From Humulus lupulus (Eukaryota; Streptophyta; Magnoliopsida; Rosales; Cannabaceae): a stretch of DNA of 64,000 nt. The stretch is taken from contig NC_084795.1 in assembly GCF_963169125.1 (NCBI RefSeq), positions 193,104,214-193,168,213 of the forward strand, in the 5' to 3' direction. The notes under the pieces are model-generated. The model saw nothing but the letters and a program-made list of their open reading frames with translations, was not told where the DNA came from and did no database searches. Made by a program: the position numbers and the translations under genes. This document shows, in pieces, positions 11,622 to 22,136 of the stretch (its first letter is position 1; each line of letters opens with the position of its first letter).

Positions 11622-12386
11622 TGTTGACACGGTTCTTCGCCAACAGGTAATTAAGAGAAGAAGAGAAAGGGATTAGTGCTGAATATAGAACCGTCGCAGC
11701 TATAGAATCTTAGAGAATGAACTAGGTGACTCAAGACACGTTTTTAAGTGGTTCGAAGGTTAAAATCCTTCTACTCCACTAGTCAATATTATTGATATAC
11801 TCTGGGTATTTGGTTACAAAGCATATATCTATTCAGATACTATTTTTTCCAACCCTTATCAACTCCCTGGTTCTCCATATTTATAGGAGAAGGCACCTGG
11901 TAGTTGGTAAGGAGGTCATCCCGTGACCTTATTATTTGTCATATCAACTCTATGACATTCATGATTAATTCCTAAACCTGACACACAAGTATGGTCAAAT
12001 TGATAGGTAAGGAGATAATGGGCCGCACGGCCCAACCCAGTCGTGGGTATCTGAACACGCACGTTCCTGCTGCGTGTCCGAGAAGTCAGGGAGATATCGG
12101 ACACGTGATGTCAGACATATGCACATTTATCTTGCGTGTGTTGACTTTACAGAGGGTCAGAGCTCCATATATAGCTCGCATCACGAGCTGCTCCCCTGCC
12201 CCGACCTTCGGCCTTCAGATTCTTTGCTCCAGCCCTGGGCAACCTTGGCGAGTCCTTAGGGATTGCTAGAGCTAAGAAGGTACGACCTCGAAACGGGAGC
12301 TCCGGTCTTGGGGATGTTCATGGACTAATCGTGATTAGTCCGTAGTTCGGCCTGCTAATCAGCCCGTGGGAAAATCAGGGCGTACA
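11622..12386 (-). repeat. Tat1 3' LTR
   Basis: On the plus strand it reads TGTTGACACGG to GGGCGTACA; in element orientation it starts TGTACGCC and ends GTCAACA. A TATAAATA box lies near 11876-11884 (minus strand). Next to it at 12387-12400 is the polypurine tract (GGGGGGCAGA on the minus strand). It is the same length as the partner LTR at 25622-26386. Confidence 0.95.
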
Positions 12387-12400
12387 TCTGCCCCCCAAGC

Positions 12401-13415
12401 TCCTGCTCGTGGTACACGACGTCGTATATAAGACCACAGTAGGGGCTTTTATACTTCTCCATAAACTCTTCGCATTCCACTCTTTACGCAGGTGTCTGAT
12501 ACGTGGAACGTCGTGGGTGGTGACGGTACGTCTTACGAGAATCGCATTTAATGGCCTAGCCTATGCTCAGCCGTCGTTTCGTATTTCGAGTGGAAGGCCT
12601 CGGATCCCTCACCAGGGCCATCCAAGAGCCTTCTACATGTGATCCTTCACGTATATAAAAAGGGGGTGGCCACCCTACGCACGGGCCACCCTTTCATTCG
12701 AAATTTTCCAAATCTCTTTTCTTATTCCCTCTCCATATTTCAGAAGAACGAAACCCTCAACCCTGTTGCTGCCATTTTCATCGTTCACGAAGCTTAGGCG
12801 CACGGATTTCTCCGAAGCTTTGGAAGCTACTACACCAACGAAGCTCCTACCAACGCAACGCCCTCGTCGACCTCCCAGCCATACACTGTAAGTTTCCTGA
12901 CCCTGCTCACTTTGAAAACATGCTACTGTAGCTTAGGTAAAAAATTTCACTGTAGCCGCATGCAAGGGTTTTCTGGGTTGTGTGGATATGGAGGGTGATA
13001 GCCCTTTTTAGGTTAGGGCACAATTGTTGTAGGAAATCACTTTAGAGTATGGGTTTCAGGATGTTTTCTCTGGAAAAATTTCTGGGTAGGAGTTTTGGGA
13101 ATTTTTGGGTGCAAAACAGGGTAGCTTAGGGAACACGCCTTTAAGCGGTTTTGTAATTTTCTGCCTCTTGAAACTTTCCCCCCCAAGGCAAATTCTATTA
13201 TGAACCCCCTGACATGCGAATTCCGAGTAATCTGGGATCTGTTGGGAGTATACGCGCGTGTTCACTGAACCGCGTGGTTCCAAAAAAGATAATAATTGTT
13301 TTATGACCCTGTTAAAACCAGGAACTTACCTCAGCTCGTGCAAATAATAATTGTTTCTTTCTCCTGCTTGGGTCGTCTTTTCTAAAGTGTTTTCTTTTGT
13401 TCGCTAGGCGACCAG
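12401..13415 (+). other. Promoter and leader of the Tat1 antisense gene
   Basis: Non-coding plus-strand region between the LTR and the antisense start codon. It holds a TATA box (12652-12660), a pyrimidine-rich stretch near the expected transcript start, a splice donor (ACT/GTAAGT, GT at 12888-12889) and an acceptor (TTCGCTAG ending 13407) eight bases before the ATG at 13416. This gives an inferred 520-bp leader intron. The acceptor, GCGACCAG and ATG context are conserved in the other Tat copies (39500-39515 and 57045-57060, minus strand). A fragment of the Tat tandem repeat lies at about 13298-13330. Confidence 0.6.
12652..12660 (+). promoter_or_regulatory. TATA box for the Tat1 antisense gene
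   Basis: TATATAAAA followed by AGGGGG lies 764 bp upstream of the antisense ATG, outside the LTR and on the strand opposite to gag-pol. A counterpart (TATATAAGG, minus strand, about 40217-40224) lies upstream of the antisense fragment in the Tat composite. Confidence 0.6.
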
Positions 13416-16046
13416 ATGGCTCCAAAAAAGAATCTCCCCCAGAAGAACGTTGGAAGCTCGGCCTCCCAGCAGGAAAAAGGAAAGGCGGTGATGCTTAGCT
13501 CCCCGATCCCCCACTTCGGGCCGGCCGTGGAGAAGGAGGTCGAGGTGGCCCCCGATGTATTCTTTGAGGCGGAGAGAATCGTCTCAAAGCTAACCGACCA
13601 GGCGAAGATCAACAAACTCTTCCTCACTCACAACATTCCACTGAGGAAAGCTTCCGTTATTGCCCGACCTGCCTCGGATGGCGAGCGGAGCTGCACGCCG
13701 CTCGATGAATCGTTCGCGGCCTGGAGCGTTGAACACTTCAAGGCAGGGGCCTTCCTTCCCCTGGATCAGTACTTCGCTGATTTCCTGAACTACATGGGGT
13801 TGGCCCCATTTCAGCTCCCCCCCAACTCCTACCGTCTGCTGGCAGGGTTGAGGTACTTATTCAAGAAGCAGGAGTGGGAGGTCCCTACTCCTGCTGATAT
13901 TTTATATTTCTTTTGCCTCAAAGCCAGCCCGGATCAACGGGGGCGAGGTGACGGGTTTTACTATTTAACCCGTTTTTCCAATACGGCGGCGGTCATCGAG
14001 CTGCCCCGCCACCCAAATGACTTCAAGGACCAGTTCTTCATGTCAACTGGGTTCCGGAACTGCGACCACCACTACTTCAATCGTCCTCGTAAGTAATCCC
14101 CGATCTTAGCTCGCCTTTTAAGTGTTATTTTATTTTAGCTCCTCCCGTATTCCACTCTGATTCCAGCCAATCTTGCAGCCATCTACGCGAGGACCGAAAA
14201 GTCTGTGACCCTCGGGGGCCAATATGAAACACTGGTGGGCTTTCCCCCCAGTGAGAAGGACTATCGCGTGCTCGTGACGGACGAGACGATGGTGTTCTGC
14301 AAACTGATTTTCCCAAATTAGACCCTGAACCTGAAGAGGCCCCGGGGGCCACCCCCAGCCCGCGACAATAGACCTATCGTCGTGGACGAGGTCACGGTAG
14401 AGGAAGACGAGGAGGACGAGGCAGCCGAAGTTCCGCTCGTGAGGAATAGGAAGAGGGCCTTGGAGGTCGAGGAGAGGATCCAATCCGGAGCAGCCGCGGG
14501 TCCTTCCGGCCAAGGTAACCCTTACTTGTTTAAGAATCTAGATAGGGCCACTACAGACCCCTGGCTGGTTAGGTTCAATCCTAGGCAGATCGTCCATCGT
14601 CACCGAAGGGATCCGGGCCTGAACACACTCCTGCTCCATTGTGTTGACCGGCTCGTGCTGAATCACCAAGAGAGCCGGCCTAAGGGTACCGTAGTAGCAG
14701 ATAACACCCTAGCTTTTAGGTCGATCTTATTCGAGGAGTATGGGACCAACCTACGCACATGGCCATCACTCCAGAGGGGTATCTATGCTCCGGGGCTTAG
14801 GCAGTATGTAGAAGAGTTTAGCCCTGAGTCAGAACCGGACCTAGAACTTGTGCCAGTTCGTGAAATAATCGTCTTAGGTTCTTCCAGCTCGGGGGGTAGG
14901 GCTCCCTCAGTATTCACCTGCTTTTTAGCTTTAAACCTTTGTCTTTATCTTTGTATGATTGCTAACTTGTAATAACCATGTTTTTTGTTTGACAGAAGAG
15001 ATGTCCCAGCCTGAGGATAGCTTGCGAGGCATAGTCTTCGAGGGGAACCCCCCAGCCGGGCCAAGACTGAAAAGGCTCCGGGGTTCCAAGAGCTTTGCCA
15101 GGGTCTCCACTAAATCTCCAGCAAAGGAGAAGGAGAAAACCCCGCCAGCCCAGGTCATGGGGGCGATCCTTCCAGCTGCCGGAGCAGGACAGATGCCTCC
15201 ACCGCCTCAGCGAGTTCCGCCTGCCCCCCAGGACGGAGGAATGGAGATTAGGACTCCGGACATGGTAGCCCCCGAGGTACGCATCCCGGTTGATCCCCAG
15301 GACCTGGAGAAGATCCCAGAGGCCTTCCGGGGAACGGTGTACGAATCGGCGAACTACGCTGTCAGCCATTTCTACAAGTTCAAAGAGAAGGAGCTCCGAG
15401 CTATTGAGACAATGAGCCCGATAGATGTAATAGAGTCTTCAATGGGCATGACCCTAATGGTAAGCTGCCCCAATCTTTTAAAGCTTTTATCCTTGCATAT
15501 TGCCTTATTTTTCCACTTAGCCAATTTATCTTTCATTTTTTGTAGGGCGTCGCTGCAATCCACCGGAGCATCACCAGGGCCAGAGCTCAGCTCGAGGAAA
15601 TGAGGATCGGGCATCAGGCCGCTCTCCAGGAGGCCCAGGCGGCAAAAGATGCGTTGGCGACCTCGAAGGCCGAGTTGGATAGGACACGCTCGAAGGTCCA
15701 AGAGCTCGAGGCCTCCCTTACAACCTCGCGGAAAGACCTCGAGGCAGCGAAGACTGAGGCCTAGGCCGCCCTGGAAGCTGAACGAGCCACCTCGGAGCAA
15801 TCCATGCAGGATCTCTTCTACCACTGCTGGGCCCACAACCTGGAGGCTGACTTCTCTTTCATGCCACCGAATCTCTGGGCGCGCCTGCTGGTGAAATTCC
15901 AAGCTCGCCTCGACAAAGAGGCGCCGCCCTCGGAGACTGGGGAAGCCTCTGGTGCAGCGGAGCATGGTGAGACAGCGACCTCCAAGGGGCCAACCGATGG
16001 GGCTTTAGGACGTTTTTTCCTTTCTTTTACCTTCGGACATTTTTAA
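13416..16046 (+). pseudogene. Antisense four-exon gene of Tat1
   Basis: Opposite strand to gag-pol. Exons by splice signals: 13416-14088 (GTAAGT donor), 14179-14895 (acceptor TTGCAG), 14996-15459 (acceptor TTGACAG, donor GTAAGC) and 15546-16046 (acceptor TTTTGTAG, stop TAA). Joined they give 2355 nt, 785 codons including stop, with intron phases 1, 1, 0. Exon 1 (about 225 aa) has the conserved block DQYFADFLNYMGLAPFQL and resembles the 'putative gypsy type transposon' domain family (PF04195, from memory). Exon 2 has an acidic stretch, exon 3 is proline-rich, and exon 4 is Ala/Glu/Lys-rich and predicted coiled coil. Two in-frame TAG codons (14319-14321, 15762-15764) break it; the copy at 54352-57044 has a sense codon at the first site. 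Plant Tat/Retand elements are known to carry antisense frames of unknown function. Confidence 0.8.
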
Positions 16047-16169
16047 GTACTTCGTGTAACCTTTGCATGAGGTGTTTTCACCTCGAGATGCTTTGCCTTT
16101 AATTCAAACTTTTTAACTTAGGCTTTTTTCATGCTTTAGGCAACATTATATATTTATTTTTTTTTTGAA

Positions 16170-16755
16170 AAAAAAACTTAGTTCGCGTTAACTTTTATCC
16201 ATATCTTGAACTCTTTAAGAAGAACAACGATAAATAGATTTAAATCAACTTCTAAGTTTTATGACCCGGTTAAAACCAGGAACTTATTTTGAAAACTTAG
16301 TTCATGTTAACTTTTATCCATATCTCGAGTTCTTTAAGAAGAACCACGATCAATAAATTTAAGTTAACTTCCAAGTATTATGACCCAGTTAAAACCAGGA
16401 CCTTATTTTGAAAACTTAGTTCGTGTTAACTTTTATCCATATCTCGAGTTCTTTAAGAAGAACCACGATCAATAAATTTAAGTTAACTTCCAAGTTTTAT
16501 GACCCAGTTAAAACCAGGAACTTATTTTGAAAACTTAGTTCGTGTTAACTTTTATCCATATCTCGAGTTCTTTAAGAAGAAACACGATCAATAAATTTAA
16601 GTTAACTTCCAAGTTTTATGACCCAGTTAAAACCAGGATAGGACTTAGTTGGCATTAACCTTTATCCGTGTCTCGAGCTCTTTAGGAAGAGCAATGATCC
16701 ATAGATAAAAATCAACATCTAAGTCGTTAAGGAGACCTGGTTATATCCAGGTACC
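16170..16755. repeat. 119-bp tandem repeats in the Tat1 3' region
   Basis: The block ATGACCC(A/G)GTTAAAACCAGG starts at 16261, 16380, 16499 and 16618, exactly 119 bp apart, with partial units on either side. Each unit also contains ATATCTCGAGTTCTTTAAGA-type sequence and a weak dyad around CC(A/T)GGTT..AACCAGG. The block lies between the end of the antisense gene (16046) and the end of integrase (16885), where the two transcription units converge. The homologous block in the Tat composite (53604-54165) has a 121-bp period. Tat elements are known for variable tandem repeats in this 3' region. Confidence 0.95.
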
Positions 16756-16884
16756 ATATGCCCCCCAAGTAACTGGGAAAGGGTCTTTCGTGGTTACTTT
16801 AAGTTTACACTCACAAATATGCATAAAAAAAAAAACTGATTTTTATTAATACATAAAAGTTGCCTCCTAGGCCTTACTAGTGGA

Positions 16885-18390
16885 TCATTGATAATATTTC
16901 TTTAAGTGGATGGCGTTCCAAGTTCGCGAGACCGCCCCTCCATCAGGTCGAGCTAATTTATAAGTTCCTTCCTTGATGACTTCGATGACCTGGTATGGTC
17001 CTTCCCAGTTTGATCCCAACACTCCATCTTTGGGATCTTTCCCGGCCAGGAAAACTCTCCTTAGGACCAAGTCGCCAACGCTAAAGGTGCACCTTTTGAC
17101 TTTAGAGTTGAAGTAGCGAGTGATCTTCTGCTGATAATGGGCGAGCTGGAGTTGCGAATCCTCTCACCTTTCATCAATTAGTTCGAGGGAATTGCACAGG
17201 AGCTCAGGGTTCCGATCTTGGTCGTAGGACTGGACTCTATGCGACAGAACCTCAACTTCCACGGGGAGGACTGCTTCACTCCCAAAGGTTAGGGAGAAAG
17301 GAGTATGACCCGTAGGAGTCCGATGCGAGGTCCGGTATGCCCATAGGACCTGGGGGAGCTGTTCTGGCCAGACCCCCTTTGCCTCACCTAGCCTCTTCTT
17401 GAGGCTCGCCTTTAGAGTCTTATTGACAGCCTTGACCTGGCCATTCGCCTGAGGATAGGCCACGGAGGAGAAGCTTTTCACAATTCCGTGCCTTTCACAA
17501 AATTCGGTGAACAGGTCGCTATCGAACTGAGTACTGTTGTCGGAGACGATTTTCTTCGGCAGGCCGAATCGACAGATGATGCTTTTAACCACGAAGTCGA
17601 GTACCTTTTTCGATGTGATTGTTGCCAATGGTTCTGCCTCGGCCCATTTGGTAAAGTATTCGATGGCTACTACGGCATAACGGACTCCGCCCTTTCTAGT
17701 GGGCAGGGAGCCCACTAGGTCTATTCCCCAAACAGCAAACAGCCAAGGGGCCGAGATCATCCTCAGCTCGACCGGAGGAGCTCGGGCAATTGCAGCGAAT
17801 CGCTAGCACTTGTCGCACTTCTTCACGTATGAGATCGCGTCTTTGGACAGAGTTGCCCAGTAATAACCTTGCCTGAAAACCTTTAAGGCCAGGCTTTGCC
17901 CTCCAGTGTAGTCTCCGCAGAATCCTTCGCGAATTTCCTGCAAGATGGCCTTCGCCTCACTTGGAAGAACGCATCGGAGGAGAGGTAGGGAGTTCCCACG
18001 TCGGTACAATACCCCATTAACTATTGTATATCTAGGAACTTGATATAGGACTCGCCGCGCGTCGTTACGTCCTTCAGGCAGCTTGCCCTCGACGAGATAC
18101 TCAAGAATGGGGGTCATCCAAGTCGGCCGAGCATCAATCATCTCGACCTCTGCCCGATCTCCTTCTATACTTGGTTTTTCCAAGAATTCTATTGGCACCA
18201 ACCCCAGGGTCTCCGTCTCTCCCGAGGTGGCGAGTTTGGCAAGGGCATCCGTATTGGCGTTCTGCTCTCGAGGTATCTATTCGATCGATCCTCGCTCAAA
18301 TGCGGACAGCTCGGCTTTTACCTTTGCCAAATAGGCAGCCATCTTGGGTCCCCGCGGCTGATATTCGCCCAGAACCTGGTTTACCACGAG
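16885..18390 (-). pseudogene. Tat1 integrase region
   Basis: C-terminal part of pol, downstream of the second RNase H-like domain. The zinc-binding segment ends with the CxxC pair (KKCDKC, near 17805-17820), but both histidines seen in the other copy (HEGF, GDHTGG) are Arg and Tyr here. The core keeps the first two acidic residues (GIDLVG near 17730; SDNSTQF near 17520), while the third, Glu in the other copy (NGRVEAVNK), is Lys (NGQVKAVNK), so catalysis would be lost. The protein ends HLKKYYQ and stop at 16885. In-frame stops at 17164, 17803, 18277 and 18391 are all CAG to TAG or CGA to TGA. Confidence 0.9.
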
Positions 18391-19983
18391 CTAGGAGTCA
18401 CTAAAGCACTGGACGGAGCTCGCCTTTAACTCATTGGCTATCCTCAACCCGGCTAACAAAGCTTCGTATTCCGCCTCGTTGTTGGAGGCCTTGAATCCGA
18501 ACCTTAGCGCCGAGTGGAACCTATGTCCCTCGGGGGATATCAGAATGACTCCGGCCCCGGAGCCGTTCTCACTGGATGAACCATCTACAAAGATCTTCCA
18601 CAACGATTTGGGCGAGGCGATCTGGGGAGAGCCTTCTGATGGATCCTCCTGGAATCCCGTGCATTCTGCCACGAAGTTGGCCAAGGCCTGACTTTTTATG
18701 GAAGTTCGTGGAGTATAGAAAATCTCGAACTGACTGAGTTCGACTGCCCACTTTAACAAACGTCCCGATGCTTCAGGTTTTTGCAAAACCTGCCTTAGAG
18801 GCTGATCGGTCATGACGTGTACCGAGTGGGACTGGAAGTACGGTCTGAGCTTTTGCGAGGCCGTGATTAGGCAGAACGACAATTTTTCCATCAGTGGGTA
18901 CCGTGATTCTGCTCCGAGGAGTCTCTTCCTGATGTAATAAACTGGCTTCTGAACTTGGTCTTCCTCTTGTACTAGTACGGTGCTGGCCGCCTCCTTAGTG
19001 ACGGCCAGGTAGAGGAAGAGAGACTCTCCTGCCTTGGGCTTGGATAGCACAGGTGGTTCGGCCAGATGTGCCTTCAGGTCGAGGAATGCGCTTTCGCATT
19101 CTACTGTCCATGCAAACTTCTTGTTTCCCCAGAGCAGGTTGTAGAAGGGCAAACATTTATCGGTTGACTTGGAAATGAACCGATTGAGCGCAGCCACCCT
19201 TCCTGTGAGGCCTTGGACATCTTTCCGCGACCTGGGGGAAGGAAGCTCGAGCAGTGACATGATCTTGTCGGGGTTTGCCTCGATTCCTCGGGTATTAACT
19301 ATGAACCCTAGGAATTTCCCGGATGCGACACCAAAAGTGCATTTCTGGGGATTGAGCCTCATGCCGTATTTCCGTAGTATTTTAAAACATTCTTCCAGGT
19401 CGGAAACATGGTTGTCGGCAGTCTTTGACTTGACGAGCATGTCATCAACATATACCTCCATGTTCTTTCCGATCTGGTCCGCGAACATTCTGTTTACTAG
19501 CCTTTGGTAGGTAGCTCTGGCGTTCTTCAGACCGAACGGCATGACCTTGTAGCAATAGACATTAGTCGGGGTCATCAAGCTAGTGTGTTCCTGGTCCACC
19601 GGATTCATCGCGATCTGATTGTAGCCTGAGTACGCGTCCATAAAGGACATGAGCTCATGCCCCGCCGTGGCGTCCACCAACTGGTCGATCCTTGGCAATG
19701 GAAAACAATCCTTGGGGCAGGCCTTATTCAGGTCGGAGAAGTCAATGCAGGTCCGCCATTTCCCGTTGGGCTTTGGAACTAGCACGGGATTGGCGACCCA
19801 AATTGGAAATTTGGCTTCCGGGATAAAGCCACATTTTTTGAGTCGGGCTACCTCTTCTTCTAGGGCTTCGGCTCGGGTTGTTCCTAAACGCCTTTGCTTC
19901 TGAGACTTGGCAGGAACGCTTTTATCCAGATGGAGCGTGTGCATGATGACACTCGGGCTAATTCCTACCATGTCCTCATGGGA
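18391..19983 (-). pseudogene. Tat1 reverse transcriptase, RNase H and second RNase H-like domain
   Basis: One open stretch of over 520 codons. RT motifs are intact, including NPVLVPKPNGKWRTCIDFSD and the catalytic YVDD at 19441-19452. It is followed by the gypsy RNase H (DQPLRQVLQKPEASGRLLKW region) and then a second RNase H-like domain beginning IFVDGSSSENGSGAG (about 18600) and running through NNEAEYEALLAGLRIA. The second domain is the archaeal-type RNase H found in the Tat lineage. A TGA at 19984-19986 (TGG to TGA in DVFAW) separates it from protease, and a TAG at 18391-18393 cuts the second RNase H. Confidence 0.92.
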
Positions 19984-21009
19984 TCAGGCAAATACATCTA
20001 AATTAGCCCGGAGAAACGTAACCAGCTCTGACTTCTTCTTGCTACAGAGGTTTTTCCCGAGCTTGACCATCCGTGATGGATTTTGCGGATCAAGGTTCAC
20101 CTCCTCAATGGCCTGGAGCCCGGATCTGTCTTCGCCTACTCGAGGGTCAATGTCCTCACTCAAGGCGACCTTTTCCTCTTCGGCACTCTGAGGTTTTTCA
20201 ATCTCAGGATCCACCAAGGGTCCCTGAGATTCCTCTTCGCCCTGAATGGCCATTGCCAGCTGCCCGGGTTTAGACTTTCCCTTCATGGAAATGCTGTAGC
20301 ATTCCCTGGCAGCGAGCTGATCGCCCTTGATAGTACAGATTCCGGTTGAAGTAGGGAACTTCATGGCGAGGTGTCGAATGGAAGTGATAGCCTCGAAAGC
20401 TATGAGGGTAGGCCGGCCTAAAATGGCGTTGTAGGCAGCGGAGTAGTCAATGACCACGAACTCAAGTTGCTTGGAGACTGTTCGAGACTCTTCTCCTAGG
20501 GTGATAACCAGCTCGATAGTCCCTATCGCTGCCGACCCTTCTCCCGAAAAGCCATACAGCATCATGGAGGTCGCCTTTAGCTCGGCGACAGTCAATCCCA
20601 TCTTTTCTAAGGTGGATCGGAATGGGAGGTTTACCGAGCTTCTGTTGTCCACCAACACTCTCCTTACTTTCCGGTTGGCGAGCTGGACTGCTACGACCAA
20701 GGGATCATTATGAGGTAATTGGACATGGCCTGCGTCTTCCTCCGTAAATGTGATCGGCTGCTTTTCTAACCGCTGCTGTTTTGACTGACGCTGCTCCGGG
20801 ACAAACTCCGCTCCGTTGTGGGCCTTTAATTCATTCACATATCTCTTCTGGGCGCCTCTGCTCGTTCCAGCCATGTGCGGTCCTCCAGAGATGGTGGATA
20901 TCTCTCCTTCGACCTCGGGAGGAGGGACGTCCTGATCTACCCGAGGCCCGGGCTGACTGGCTGGGACTTCTGGAGCGGGTCGACTTGCTGGGACCCTGTT
21001 TCGTGAGTA
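19984..21009 (-). pseudogene. Tat1 aspartic protease (retropepsin) region
   Basis: Open from 20874 to 19984; the coding frame upstream to the gag stop is also recognisable. The retropepsin active site reads VLVDNRSSVN (about 20630-20660); the other Tat copy has ILIDNGSSVN, so the active-site Gly is Arg here by a G-to-A change and the enzyme is probably inactive. The second conserved segment, YNAILGRPTLIAFEA, is intact. The stretch after it (acidic, PEIEKP) links protease to RT. Confidence 0.88.
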
Positions 21010-22131
21010 TTACGCCAAGGGGCCTGCTCGGATGAGAGTCTCGATCTCATCTTTTATATGCCTGCAATCGTCGGTATTGTGGCCGATGTCGTTGTGAAAA
21101 CGACAGAATTTGGAAGTGTCTCTCTTTCCCTTGTGGTGTTTCAATGGTTCCGGCTTCTTCCAGGGGACCCGAGTAGAGTTGGCCAGGAAGATACTTTCCC
21201 TGGACTGGGTGAGCTCGGTATATGTTGTGAACACGGGCTTGAACTTATCCACGGACTTATTCTTCTTTTGACCGTGCTGACTGTTTTCACCATTCCCCTT
21301 TCTTTTGCCACCACCGGGCTGGTTGTTCTGCGCGACGTCGGGGGTCGCCATCGCGATCTCCATCCCCGTTCCAGCGGGCTTCTCGGGAACCTGGCTGGTC
21401 CCCGCGGCTGAAGCTTCAGCTTCTTCCAAGTTTATCCACTCTTGGGCTCTGTTAAGGAATTCGTTAACCGAGCTGACTCCCTTCCTCTGAATGTCTTTCC
21501 ACAGGTCTCCCCCGACCAGGATTCCGGTTCTCATGGCCATGAGCTTGGAGCTATCATCTGCATCCCTGGCTCGAGCAGTGACATTCGTGAATCTGCTTAA
21601 GTAGGCTTTCAGAGTCTCACCGGGCTGCTGCCTTACGTTAGCTAGGGAGTCAGCCTGAACACGGGCGGCCTGAGAGGCGCGGAATGCCCTTTTGAAATCA
21701 GCTGAGAAGGTCTTCCAGGAGCTGATTGATTGTCTTTTACTCTGCTTGAACCACTGCCTGGCAGGTCCAGTCAGTGTGGAAGGGAAGATCAAGCATCTCA
21801 GCTCTGGGCCAATATTATGGGCCATCATTAGGGTGTTGAACATCCCTAAATGGTCTGACGGATCTCCGTCCCTGTTGAACTTTGACAAGTGAGGCATACG
21901 AAAACCAGATGGTTATGCCGTCGCTGCTATGTTGGGGGCGAAGAGTTCCATCTCGTCTCCCGAATCATATTCTTCTTTTTCTTTTTCTGATAGGAGCTTC
22001 CTCATCAATTCCTCCATCTAAGTTAGGCACTCTAGGGTTTGGTCCTGGGATCCTTGGTTATTCCGGGGCTATTCAACAGCTTTGGATCCATTGTACATAT
22101 TAGGTGGGTTATTGCCCCTCCTATCTTGAGA
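21010..22131 (-). pseudogene. Tat1 gag, C-terminal part
   Basis: Open from 21897 to 21010 and recognisable up to the solo LTR at 22137. It has the capsid-like segment (MPHLSKFNRDGDPSDHLGMF through GPARQWFKQSKR) and ends with a Cys/His cluster, KFCRFHNDIGHNTDDCRH, typical of Tat gag. The frame ends with GPLA and TAA; the other Tat copy has TAG at the same codon. Further stops upstream (between 21898 and 22131) include CAG to TAG changes. It joins the N-terminal part at 24498. Confidence 0.88.
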
Positions 22132-22136
22132 TAGGT
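22132..22136. repeat. Target-site duplication of solo LTR L2
   Basis: TAGGT at 22132-22136 is repeated exactly at 24493-24497, directly flanking the LTR inside Tat1 gag. Confidence 0.95.

Noticed and set aside
14125..15965. Minus-strand frames of 75-197 codons over the Tat1 antisense gene
   Set aside because: They are GC-rich shadows of the plus-strand exons; the plus-strand model has consistent phases and homology to the second copy.
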